Below, one piece after another: positions 33,353-41,534 of a DNA stretch of 64,000 nt (position 1 is the stretch's first letter; each line of letters starts with the position of its first letter). A program made the translations under genes and the position numbers. Origin of the DNA: Gemmatimonadales bacterium. Its GTDB lineage: Bacteria; Gemmatimonadota; Gemmatimonadetes; Gemmatimonadales; GWC2-71-9. Below the pieces are notes generated by a model, which was not told where the DNA came from, ran no database searches, and saw nothing but the letters and a program-made list of their open reading frames with translations. Location of the stretch: NCBI GenBank assembly GCA_036500345.1, contig DASYCE010000011.1, positions 146,951-210,950 of the forward strand, in the 5' to 3' direction.

Positions 33353-34072
33353 CTACTTGCGGCGACGCCGTTTCACGCCGGCGCCGGCCATTCCGACGAG
33401 GCCGGTGGCGAAGAGCGCCATCGTCGACGGTTCGGGAACGGTGTTGATCTCCGCGGCGGTCCCTTCGACGTCGTACGCAAAGTCGGAGGGCCCCGTGAGC
33501 CCGGCATCCTCGGCAGAAGCGAAGTCCGCTCCGAAGAACGAGCTATTCCAGAACGCGAGCAGGTCAGGATCGGAATTCACCCCGCCCGAGCCGCTGGTCA
33601 CTTCCACGAACGCCTGACCACCCGAGGTACCGTTGATGAGCGAGATCCCCATCCAGTATGTCCCCGGCGCGAGAAAGAACGACAATCCGCTGATGTCGGT
33701 CTGATATTCCGTCAGGCCGACAACGGTATTGCCGGTCGCTGTCATTGCCATGCTCGATGTTCCTGACTCAAGCAGCGACCCGCCGTCCCCCAGAGATATG
33801 CCGCTCCGGATCTCCCATGCCGCCGTCGACGTGAGATACTGGCTCAGGAAATACCCCGACAGACCGGTGACATTCCATCCTGATCCACCCACGATGAAAT
33901 CGTCGTAAATCATCGACTGAGAGACGGATAGATCCTGTTCGCTGGAGACCCCGCCAACGCCGTTCGGCAGTCCGTTCAGGAAGAGTGTCTGCCCGTGGGC
34001 CGGGACCGTGCCGAGCGCCAGCAGCAGCGACGCACCCGCAAACGAGCGGGCGAGGAAAGCAGGAATCTTCAC
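33353..34072 (-). CDS. PEP-CTERM sorted exported protein (paralog B)
   Basis: A 239-residue secreted paralog of the gene at 32386, also starting at GTG with a GGGGGA ribosome-binding site. Signal peptide: KIPAFLARSFAGASLLLALG to VPAHGQ. Shared core segments are SQSMIYDDFIVGGSGWNVTG, GLSFFLAPGTYWMGISLING and FWNSSFFGADF. The C-terminal signal is VPEPSTMALFATGLVGMAGA, then GVKRRRRK. The two paralogs are tandem with a 253-base gap that contains copy 2 of the terminator, so each is probably transcribed from its own promoter. The conserved DDFxVGGSGWNV core may be a substrate-independent structural motif; the function is unknown. Confidence 0.9.
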   Translation of the reverse strand: MKIPAFLARSFAGASLLLALGTVPAHGQTLFLNGLPNGVGGVSSEQDLSVSQSMIYDDFIVGGSGWNVTGLSGYFLSQYLTSTAAWEIRSGISLGDGGSLLESGTSSMAMTATGNTVVGLTEYQTDISGLSFFLAPGTYWMGISLINGTSGGQAFVEVTSGSGGVNSDPDLLAFWNSSFFGADFASAEDAGLTGPSDFAYDVEGTAAEINTVPEPSTMALFATGLVGMAGAGVKRRRRK

Positions 34073-34251
34073 AAATCCCCCAGGGCAACGCAGGTTGTGA
34101 ACAGGACAGGACGATCGCGGGCGAAACTGTGTTGAGCGTCATCGACAGAAACGTCGAGCCGATGCCACGGACAAACCGACTCCCCTTATCAAAACTTCCG
34201 GCGGAACCATCAATTGCGGAACGGGGGAGGTGGATCGACGATGGTTTGAGC

Positions 34252-34292
34252 AAAAAACAAACCAGCGCGCCTCGACATCGAGAGCGCGCTGG
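34252..34292 (-). terminator. intrinsic terminator, copy 3, of PEP-CTERM gene at 34318
   Basis: CCAGCGCGC (34262-34270) pairs with GCGCGCTGG (34284-34292), with CTCGA/TCGAG inside. On the minus strand TTTGTTTTTT follows, the best T-run of the three copies. It lies 26 bases after the stop. Confidence 0.88.
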
Positions 34293-34317
34293 CGAAGGAA
34301 TGAAGCTCGCCCGCAGA

Positions 34318-35247
34318 CTACTTCCGGCGGCGCCGCTTCACCCCGGTCAGCCCGATCAACCCGAGCCCCACCATCATCATCGCCGACGGTTCCGGTGCCA
34401 GATCCTGATCGGTATCGGGGTTGTTGATCTCATCGATCTGCAGTGAAAAATCGGCGTTGAACGTCGGCGCCGAGAAGTTCGGCACAGATCCACCCGGCGC
34501 GCCGACGTCCGATGAGAATTCGGAGAACTCACCGTTGCCGCTCCAGCCGCCCGTTCCGGTGATCGAAGGACCCGAGGGTGCATTGAACGAATTCCCCTGG
34601 TCGTTCTCGCCCTGGCTGTTGCCGTCCTGATTCCGGCTGACCGAGTTCGTCACCACCGTACCGCCGCTCGCGAAGGTGTTCACCCCGCTCCCACCATTGA
34701 ACGAACTCGGCCCGTCGCCGCCGATCGTATGGTGGCGGTTGAAATCACTCGACACCGGTGCTGTGCCCCCGTTGCGCGACGTCGGAATTCCACCGCTGAA
34801 GGTGCTCCCCGGGCTGCCCCAGCCGATGCCACCGGGCCCGCCACCGCTGCCGGAAGCGCCCAGCCCCACGATCGCGGGGAGACCGGCGAAGTACCACGCC
34901 GACCCGCCGCCCCAGCCGCCGCTCGTCCCGTTCGACGTCATCGGCACTGCGCCGTGGTCATCGGCGTAGTTGACGTCCAGCAGCGGCAGCGGCGCGGCTG
35001 GCCGAGCCAATTCCGGACCCCGCAGCGCGCCGAGGAGGTTGCCGCCGGACGGATCGCTCCAGCTGAGTGCGAAGGGGATCAGCACCACCGGCTTCAGTGC
35101 CGTCAGCTTGGGAAGCTTGCGGGCGATGGCCAGCTGCATGTTGTTCGCGGTCGGCTTCTCGCGGCTGCATCCGGTCATTGCAGCTATGAGGGCTGCGGCA
35201 CCGAGTACCGAGGCCCTGTCGAATCCGGTGTGATGGTGTGTTTTCAT
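34318..35247 (-). CDS. PEP-CTERM protein with lipoprotein signal, Gly/Ser/Asn-rich
   Basis: A 309-residue protein. The N-terminus is MKTHHHTGFDRASVLGAAAL then IAAMTGCSRE, a lipoprotein-type signal with Cys near residue 28. A short charged region with KLPKLTALKPVVLIPFALSW follows. Residues ~75-270 are low-complexity Gly/Ser/Asn-rich (GASGSGGGPGGIGWGSPGST, SFNGGSGVNTFASGGTVVTN). The C-terminus is a PEP-CTERM-type signal, LAPEPSAMMMVGLGLIGLTG and VKRRRRK. Having both a lipobox and a C-terminal sorting signal is unusual. The start at ATG 35247 has no strong ribosome-binding site. It is not homologous to paralogs A and B outside the C-terminal signal but uses the same terminator. Likely an envelope or matrix structural protein. 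Confidence 0.8.
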   Translation of the reverse strand: MKTHHHTGFDRASVLGAAALIAAMTGCSREKPTANNMQLAIARKLPKLTALKPVVLIPFALSWSDPSGGNLLGALRGPELARPAAPLPLLDVNYADDHGAVPMTSNGTSGGWGGGSAWYFAGLPAIVGLGASGSGGGPGGIGWGSPGSTFSGGIPTSRNGGTAPVSSDFNRHHTIGGDGPSSFNGGSGVNTFASGGTVVTNSVSRNQDGNSQGENDQGNSFNAPSGPSITGTGGWSGNGEFSEFSSDVGAPGGSVPNFSAPTFNADFSLQIDEINNPDTDQDLAPEPSAMMMVGLGLIGLTGVKRRRRK

Positions 35248-35371
35248 GTTGGCTTGTGACGACCCGCGGCGCGCATCGTACACACCTGATTCGCACAGCT
35301 CTTGAGGCTGTCTCACGGCTTACATCAGCACATCCTCTTCGTGATCTCCTCGCTATCATCTTCGAGCGGGA

Positions 35372-35386
35372 AATTGCGCCGCAATT
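35372..35386. promoter_or_regulatory. AT-rich palindrome upstream of PEP-CTERM lipoprotein gene
   Basis: AATTGCG-C-CGCAATT is a perfect 15-base palindrome, 125 bases upstream of the start at 35247 in an otherwise gene-free, locally AT-richer gap. It is a candidate operator. The rest of the 257-base gap shows nothing else clear. Confidence 0.35.
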
Positions 35387-35504
35387 GTGGCCGACTCGCT
35401 ACAAATCGACGTCGCCGTCGAAAAATCTGTGGCGAACGATTGGCGAACTGTGGTCCAATGAAAGCACTGAGGCGTCGAGGAGCTCTCCGGCTCCGAACTG
35501 TTCC

Positions 35505-38168
35505 CTACCCTCGCAGCGTTTGCGCCGGATCGACCTGTCCCGCACGCCAGGCGGGAATCGCCGACGCCGCAACGGCGACGCCGAGCACCAGGACCGATGC
35601 GGCCGCGAATGTGACAACGTCGGTCCGGCCGATCCCGAACAGGAAGGTCCGGAGGATCCCGCTCACTGCCGCACCCCCGGCGATGCCGATCACCACTCCC
35701 ACGCCGGCGAGGGTCATCCCCTGGCGAAGAACCATGAGGACGATGTTGCCGCGCGACGCGCCGAGCGCGGTGCGCACGCCGATCTCGCTGATCCGCTCCG
35801 TGACGCTCCCCGAGATGAGCCCGAAGACGCCGATCGCGGCGAGCACCAGGGCGGTGAGACCGAACGCCATGAACACGGTAAGGACGAAGTGCCGCTGCGC
35901 CTCGGAGCGATCGAGAAGCTGCTCCATCGTGGCGACGCGGATGATCGGCTGGTTGCGGTCGACCGACCAGATGGCGCGTTCGACCGCAGGGACCAGCGCA
36001 GCCGGATCCGCCGTAGTGCGCACGGCGATTGACTCGGCACCGTCGATCCACGGCCACTGCCCGGTGGCACCGTAGAAGGCGTTCCCACCGTCGTCGGCCA
36101 GAGACGCCTGCTTCACGTCGCCGACCACGCCGACGACGACCGCCCAGGGCCGGGTGGTGTCACCGATTTCCGGCCCGGCGCGAAAGTGCTGGCCGATCGG
36201 ATCGGCACCGCCGAATTCCGACTTCGCCATCGACGCGCTGATCACCACCGACTCGCCGTTTCCCGGTCGATCGCCGGCATCGAGGAGACGGCCGCGCAGC
36301 AGCGGAATCCCCATGGTGTGGAACCACGATGGACTGACGTTGTAGCGCAGGGCGCTGTGGCCGGCGTTCGCGTCGGCGAGCGCGATCGATTCGATCCGGA
36401 AACCGTAGGTATCGAGGTCGCCGCTCAGCGGCAGCAGGCTGGTGAACGCCGCATCGGTGACGCCCGGAACGGCGCGAACGGCGTCGAGCGCGCTGGTGAA
36501 GAATTGATAGCGCGCGCTGGCGCTGTCGTACTGATGTCCGGCGGCCTCGACCTGCATCGTCAGCAGGTGCTGCGCGTTGAATCCCGGTGCGATGGAAAAG
36601 AGCCGGGTCAGCGATCGCAGCATCAGTCCCGCTCCCACCAGAACCATCAGTGCCAGCGCCACCTCGGCCGTGACCAGTACCCGGCGAACCGATGGATGGG
36701 TGACGCCGGTGGTCCGGGCTCCGGATCGGATGTCACTGTGGAGGTCGGGACGGGCGCCTTGCAGCGCTGGCGCGATTCCCACCAGCAGACCGACGATTGA
36801 CGTCAGCACCAGCGCAAAGAGGAGCGCCGTGGTATCGAGGCGGATCGCTCCGACGCGCGGCAGATCTGCCGGGGCGAGCGAGACGAGGGCGCGCACGCCG
36901 ATTGCCGCGATGCCCAGCCCCGCGATCCCGCCGACCATCGCGAGCAGTACGCTCTCGGTGAGCAGCTGTCGGACGAGCCGCCCGCGACCTGCGCCAAGCG
37001 TGGCGCGCAGCGCCAGCTCGCTGCGACGCTGTGCCCCGCGCGCGAGGAGGAGGTTGGCAACATTGACGGCGGCGATCATCAGGAGCAGTGCCACCGCCGC
37101 CAGCACGGCGAGCAGCGCCGGACGCACATCGCGGGTGATCGCCGCCTGCAGCGATTCGAGGGTGAGTCCACTCGCCATCGCCGCCCACGGCGGTCGCTGG
37201 AATGCAGGCTGGGGTGTCGCGCCGATCGCCGTCACCTCGCGTTGTGCGATCGCCGGTGTCACCCCGTTCACGAGGCGGCCGACCATCCGTTCATGGTGAC
37301 CCCATTCGGGGCTCTGGAACGAGGCGTTCGATCGGTACCGCCGCGTCGTCCAAAGCTGTGCCCGCGGCGCCAGATAGTTGTCGAATGTCCGCGGCATCAC
37401 GCCGATGACGGTGAACGGATCACCGTCGAGGATGATCGCTCGGCCCAGGGCAGATCGCGGGTCGCCGAAGTGGAGTCGTGCCAGCGCGTCGGTGATGATC
37501 ACGACGCGCGGCGCGCCAATGACATCGTCGGCTGAGGTGAAATCGCGGCCGATCGCGGGCGAGACGCCGAGCGCCGGGAAATACCCGGTGCTGACCAGAT
37601 CGCCGGTGAGCCGTTCAGGGTCGCCCTGTGGCTGCGTCAGCGCCGGCTGCCACCGGTCGGCGATGGCGACGGCACTGAACGAATGGGCGCGCGCAGCGAT
37701 CTCGAGATAGGTGCCGTAGGTCACGGCGATCGGCGCACCGCTGGCGTTCCGATCCGACAACATCACGACGCGGTCGGCATGCGGATACGGCAGTGGCGCG
37801 AAGAGAATCGGGTCGACCGCACTGAAGATCGCGGTACTTGCGCCGATGCCGATGGCGAGCGTGAGGATCGCGGCGAGAGCAAATCCGGGACGGTGCGCCA
37901 TCCCGCGCGCGGCGTATCGCACATCGGCGATCAGCGAGGCGACCCGCTCTTCCCACCCGTGCGAGCGGACCTCTTCCCGGATCGCCCCCGTGGAACCGAA
38001 GGCAAGGCGGGCGTTGCGCCGCGCCTCGTCCGGTGCGGTTCCGCGCGACACCGCGTCGGCGCTCGCCGCATCGATGAACTGCTGCGCTTCGTCGCGCAGC
38101 TCCCGATCGGCCTGGTCGCGATGCATCAGGACACGGAATCCACGGGTCACCTGCCGCCAGAGCGACAT
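35505..38168 (-). CDS. ADOP-family ABC-type permease (pair 3)
   Basis: An 887-residue duplicated FtsX/MacB-type permease starting at MSLWRQVTRGFRVLMHRDQA. The prefix region has RELRDEAQQFIDAASADAVS; the first helix ALAAILTLAIGIGASTAIFS; the first FtsX block LLMIAAVNVANLLLARGAQR with LRATLGAGRGRLVRQLLTES; and the second block VLAAIGVFGLISGSVTERIS followed by EIGVRTALGASRGNIVLMVL. It ends RAGQVDPAQTLRG. The start is one base from the PadR stop. As in the other pairs there is no ATPase gene adjacent. Periplasmic domains are the least conserved parts, so substrate specificity probably differs between the five copies. Confidence 0.92.
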   Translation of the reverse strand: MSLWRQVTRGFRVLMHRDQADRELRDEAQQFIDAASADAVSRGTAPDEARRNARLAFGSTGAIREEVRSHGWEERVASLIADVRYAARGMAHRPGFALAAILTLAIGIGASTAIFSAVDPILFAPLPYPHADRVVMLSDRNASGAPIAVTYGTYLEIAARAHSFSAVAIADRWQPALTQPQGDPERLTGDLVSTGYFPALGVSPAIGRDFTSADDVIGAPRVVIITDALARLHFGDPRSALGRAIILDGDPFTVIGVMPRTFDNYLAPRAQLWTTRRYRSNASFQSPEWGHHERMVGRLVNGVTPAIAQREVTAIGATPQPAFQRPPWAAMASGLTLESLQAAITRDVRPALLAVLAAVALLLMIAAVNVANLLLARGAQRRSELALRATLGAGRGRLVRQLLTESVLLAMVGGIAGLGIAAIGVRALVSLAPADLPRVGAIRLDTTALLFALVLTSIVGLLVGIAPALQGARPDLHSDIRSGARTTGVTHPSVRRVLVTAEVALALMVLVGAGLMLRSLTRLFSIAPGFNAQHLLTMQVEAAGHQYDSASARYQFFTSALDAVRAVPGVTDAAFTSLLPLSGDLDTYGFRIESIALADANAGHSALRYNVSPSWFHTMGIPLLRGRLLDAGDRPGNGESVVISASMAKSEFGGADPIGQHFRAGPEIGDTTRPWAVVVGVVGDVKQASLADDGGNAFYGATGQWPWIDGAESIAVRTTADPAALVPAVERAIWSVDRNQPIIRVATMEQLLDRSEAQRHFVLTVFMAFGLTALVLAAIGVFGLISGSVTERISEIGVRTALGASRGNIVLMVLRQGMTLAGVGVVIGIAGGAAVSGILRTFLFGIGRTDVVTFAAASVLVLGVAVAASAIPAWRAGQVDPAQTLRG

Positions 38169-38169
38169 C

Positions 38170-38505
38170 TCACCCCTCCGCGCTGAGGAGGCGTGCCACG
38201 GCACCGGCGCGGCGCTTCCAGTCGGCGGTGGCGGCATCAAGCTGCCGGCGGCCGGCGCGGGTGAGCGAATAGATCCGCACCCGGCGCCCCTGCTCGCTCT
38301 CGCGCCACGCCGCGTCGAGGGCACCGGCGCGCTCGAGCCGCTGCAGCGCCGTGAGGAGGGAACCCGGATTGACGCGGAAAACATCGCGAGAGAGCTGTTC
38401 CACCCGCCGAGCGATCGCGTAGCCGTGCATCGGCTCGAGGGACAGCGTCTTGAGGATCAGCATGTCCAGGGTCCCCTGGATCACGTCCCGATTCGGTTCG
38501 TCCAT
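38170..38505 (-). CDS. PadR-family transcriptional regulator (pair 3)
   Basis: A 111-residue PadR-type regulator. Landmarks: RDVIQGTLDMLILKTLSLEP, MHGYAIARRVEQL, the recognition segment NPGSLLTALQRLERAGALDA and QGRRVRIYSLTRAGRRQLDA. The usual Tyr-Pro-Ala is Leu-Thr-Ala here (SLLTALQRL), a substitution at a normally conserved position. ATG 38505 has GGAG about eight bases upstream. It is transcribed leftwards with the ADOP permease directly behind, from a promoter carrying TCATAGTAT repeats. Confidence 0.92.
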   Translation of the reverse strand: MDEPNRDVIQGTLDMLILKTLSLEPMHGYAIARRVEQLSRDVFRVNPGSLLTALQRLERAGALDAAWRESEQGRRVRIYSLTRAGRRQLDAATADWKRRAGAVARLLSAEG

Positions 38506-38530
38506 CGATCGCTCCGGTCTGGTAGTCGCC

Positions 38531-38571
38531 TCATAGTATTGGCGTCATAGTATGACTGTCAACCTATGATG
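38531..38571 (-). promoter_or_regulatory. promoter with repeated ATACTATGA, PadR/ADOP pair 3
   Basis: On the minus strand, TTGACA (38562-38557) and TACTAT (38538-38533) are separated by 18 bp. The perfect palindrome TCATA-C-TATGA fills 38555-38545 between them, a second ATACTATGA overlaps the -10 (38539-38531), and CATCATAGG lies just upstream of the -35 (from 38571). Three related sites around the core promoter fit autorepression by the PadR protein. Confidence 0.65.
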
Positions 38572-38606
38572 CGCGACCCGCCGGATCCGTCGCGCCACGC
38601 ATCTGG

Positions 38607-39359
38607 CTAGCCGATCGGCACGTACCGGAGGATCGCTCCGCCCTGCCGCTGCTTCGTTTCGGCATTGAGAATCCGCCGGGTGCGGGTGCCGACGAAGTAG
38701 CGCGTGACGATCGCGGGGTCGGCGAACTCGATCACCCACACCGGCTCCGCCGCCGTGCTCTTCATCGTCCCGACGACGGTGAAGGTGTCGTGCTCGACCT
38801 TCTCGTCCGCCTCGGAAAAGAGCGGTGCCACCACCGTCAGCCCTTTGCGGAACGGCAGCGCGCGCGCCAGCGTCTCGACCTCGTCGAAGGCGAACACCGG
38901 TTCGGGGAACGTGTCGTGCACCTCGCGCGGCGCCGAATCGCCCTTGACGACCGTGCCGGTCACCACGCGCCCATGGTATTGATAGCGCCGGACCGCCCCG
39001 CCGTACGAAAGCATTTCGGCCACCGGCGAGAGATCGTGCAGGGCGATGGTTGCGGTGTCGATCGACGAGAACGGCGGCGCCCAGGTGCTGGTGATCTGGA
39101 GGACACCACGCTCCGCGGCAGGATGAGCGGTGCGGGTGACCTGGCCGAATCGCGTCTCGGTGGTGTCGCCTCCCTTCCGCCGGCTGACCTGCCAGACCTG
39201 CGATTCGTCAGCCGTCTTCGGCGCCGTGAGGAGGGCGCTTCCGGGGAGGAGGCGTTCGATCGGGGACGGCGTCTGGGCAAGCGCCCGAACCGGGAGGAGC
39301 ACCGAGACGATCAGGGCGGCGGCGATCGACCCGTATTGGCGCGACGAACGAAGCGGCAT
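38607..39359 (-). CDS. exported protein of unknown function
   Basis: A 250-residue secreted protein. The signal peptide includes SIAAALIVSVLLPVRALAQT. The mature part is rich in beta-type segments: SQVWQVSRRKGGDTTETRFG, QYHGRVVTGTVVKGDSAPRE, VFAFDEVETLARALPFRKGL and a C-terminal TRRILNAETKQRQGGAILRY. The KGLTVVAPLFSE and RRILxAE features recall DUF3108-like periplasmic proteins, but I make no firm family call. It is divergent from the transglutaminase-like gene at 39539 and not linked to other genes by overlap. Confidence 0.65.
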   Translation of the reverse strand: MPLRSSRQYGSIAAALIVSVLLPVRALAQTPSPIERLLPGSALLTAPKTADESQVWQVSRRKGGDTTETRFGQVTRTAHPAAERGVLQITSTWAPPFSSIDTATIALHDLSPVAEMLSYGGAVRRYQYHGRVVTGTVVKGDSAPREVHDTFPEPVFAFDEVETLARALPFRKGLTVVAPLFSEADEKVEHDTFTVVGTMKSTAAEPVWVIEFADPAIVTRYFVGTRTRRILNAETKQRQGGAILRYVPIG

Positions 39360-39538
39360 CGGGATTCCATCGTGAAAGGTGGCGGGGCGATCCGACCGCT
39401 TCCCGACGAGCGGAGGGTGATCGCGGTTTCGCGATGCGCCGTATCCGGAGACTTACCGGCTCGCCGCGACATCCGCGCGGCCCCGGGCATCATCCGGGTA
39501 GATTCCCGCAACGGTTGAACTGCCCTGGAGCAGGTTGA

Positions 39539-41533
39539 ATGACGTCCGCCACCACGATGTTGCTGTCCGCCGCCGTCGCCTCTGCGGCGATGATCACGTC
39601 CCCCGCTCCGCAGCCGAAGGCAGACTCGCCGATCCCCGTCGGGACGATGCGGCATGCCCCGGTTCGGGTGACCGACTCGATCTACGCCCTCGCGGTCGAT
39701 TCGGCCAACTATCGAGCGTACCCGTTCATCTATCTGCTCGATGAGGGGACGATCCGCCTCGAGACCGACGGTCGCGGATCGCGGACCTATCGCCAGGTGG
39801 TGCAGATCCTCAAGCCGTCGGGGGTGGCGCGATGGGCGGAGCAACGCGTCGCGTATCAGCCCGATCGCGAAAAGGTCACGGTCAACTGGATGCGCGTGGT
39901 GCGGCCGTCGGGCGAGGTGATCAGCGACAAGCCGACGCTGTCCCAGACATCCGACGTCGCGGCGTCGACCGTCAATCCGGTGTACACCCAGACCAAGGTG
40001 ATCCGCTATTCCCTGGGCGATGTGGCGCCCGGAACGCTGGTCGACCTGAGCTGGACGATCGAATCGACCAGGCCGCCCCTCGCCGGTGACATGCTGAGCG
40101 GCTGGAGCTTTTCCCTCGCCACACCCGGCCTCCGCTCGCGCTTCACTCTCGATGTGCCGGATGGCATCACGCCGCACATCGTCGAGACGCATCTCAACTT
40201 CGCGCGCAACGAAATCCGCCACGACGGCAGGCACGTCTACATCTGGTCGACCCACGACGTGCAGCCGCCGAAGGCGCAACTCTTCGCCCCCGACTCGAGC
40301 ATTCCGTCGATGGGGCTCCGCGTCGGCGCACCGATGACGTGGAATACGATCGGTCAGTGGTACAACTCGCTTTCGAAGAACCGTTATGTGCTGACGCCGG
40401 CGATCACTGCCCAGATCGATTCGATCGTCCGGTCGGCGCACAGCGCCAACGACACGATCAACGCCCTGCACCGCTGGATCGCCAACGACCTGCGCTACGT
40501 GTCGGTGTCGCTCGGCATCGGCGGGTACCAGCCACGCTTCCCCGAAGCCACCGTGACCACCGGCTACGGCGACTGCAAGGACAAGGCGACGCTCTTCATC
40601 GCCGCGGCAAAGCATCTCGGCATCACCGCCTATCCGGTCCTCCTCAACAGCGGCGGCGGCACGGACCGCTCGCTCCCCGCGATCGAACAGTTCGACCATG
40701 TGATCGCCGCGGTGCCGCAGGCCGGGAAGACCGGCTTCACCTTCCTCGACCTCACCACCGACGACTTTGCTGACGGCGAGATCCCGCCGTCGTACCAGGG
40801 CGGCTTCGGACTGGTGGTCTTTCCCGACGGCAGTTCGCGCGACATCACCTTCCCGAAGGATTCGATCGGATCGACCGACGAAGTCTTCATCGGCAACATG
40901 ACCGCAGACGGCAAGGTCTCCGGCACGCTCACGCTGGCGACGCACGGCTCCGCGGCCGACGCGATGCGTGCTGCCTTTGCGACCCCGCCCGATTCGGCGC
41001 GGCTCGCGGCGCTCAAGCGCACCGGGGCGAAGCCATTTCCCAATGCGACGATCGATTCGCTGATCATCGCGACCCCGGCCGATCGCAGCATCGCGCCGAG
41101 GATCGTCTACCTGGAGAGCAACGGCGACGGAGCGAAGCCGGCTGGTCCGCTCTCGATCCTGACGATTCCCAACGGTTTCCGCGGGTCGCCCGCCGCGTTC
41201 ACCAACGCCGTCGAGGCGCTGCAGCGCGAAGGTGAGCGCAAGCTGCCGATCGACGCATCGCGACCCCTCGGCGAAGGGACCGTTCGTCGCGAAGTGCGCC
41301 TCAACCTTCCCGAAGGATGGAAGGCGCAGCTCCCCGATTCGGTGCACGCGGTCACCGAGTTCGGGACCTACATCGCCGAATACACCCAGGTCGGGCGGGA
41401 GTTGCGCATCGTGCATGTGACGTCGGGAGGAACCGGGGTCTATCCGGCGTCGAGCATCACGACATTGATCGACTGGTTCAAGGCGATGGCGAAGGACGAC
41501 GCGGAGTACATCCCACTCACCCGCGGCTCCTGA
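39539..41533 (+). CDS. exported DUF3857/transglutaminase-like protein
   Basis: A 664-residue secreted protein. The N-terminal signal is weak (MTSATTMLLSAAVASAAMIT). Residues ~45-230 match the DUF3857 all-beta domain (GSRTYRQVVQILKPSGVARW, VNPVYTQTKVIRYSLGDVAP). The transglutaminase-like core (~290-410) has HRWIANDLRYVSVSLGIGGY, then the catalytic Cys in TGYGDCKDKATLFIAAAKHL (~342), His in QFDHVIAAV (~385) and Asp in FLDLTTDDFADGEIPPSYQG (~402), so the triad is complete. A DUF3858-like beta domain ends the protein. Family members are thought to act in the envelope on peptide or amide bonds, but activity is unproven. Confidence 0.88.
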   Translation: MTSATTMLLSAAVASAAMITSPAPQPKADSPIPVGTMRHAPVRVTDSIYALAVDSANYRAYPFIYLLDEGTIRLETDGRGSRTYRQVVQILKPSGVARWAEQRVAYQPDREKVTVNWMRVVRPSGEVISDKPTLSQTSDVAASTVNPVYTQTKVIRYSLGDVAPGTLVDLSWTIESTRPPLAGDMLSGWSFSLATPGLRSRFTLDVPDGITPHIVETHLNFARNEIRHDGRHVYIWSTHDVQPPKAQLFAPDSSIPSMGLRVGAPMTWNTIGQWYNSLSKNRYVLTPAITAQIDSIVRSAHSANDTINALHRWIANDLRYVSVSLGIGGYQPRFPEATVTTGYGDCKDKATLFIAAAKHLGITAYPVLLNSGGGTDRSLPAIEQFDHVIAAVPQAGKTGFTFLDLTTDDFADGEIPPSYQGGFGLVVFPDGSSRDITFPKDSIGSTDEVFIGNMTADGKVSGTLTLATHGSAADAMRAAFATPPDSARLAALKRTGAKPFPNATIDSLIIATPADRSIAPRIVYLESNGDGAKPAGPLSILTIPNGFRGSPAAFTNAVEALQREGERKLPIDASRPLGEGTVRREVRLNLPEGWKAQLPDSVHAVTEFGTYIAEYTQVGRELRIVHVTSGGTGVYPASSITTLIDWFKAMAKDDAEYIPLTRGS

Positions 41534-41534
41534 G

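Noticed and set aside
39311..41416. 701-codon minus-strand open frame opposite the DUF3857 gene
   Set aside because: Antisense shadow: the plus strand has complete transglutaminase motifs, this frame has none.
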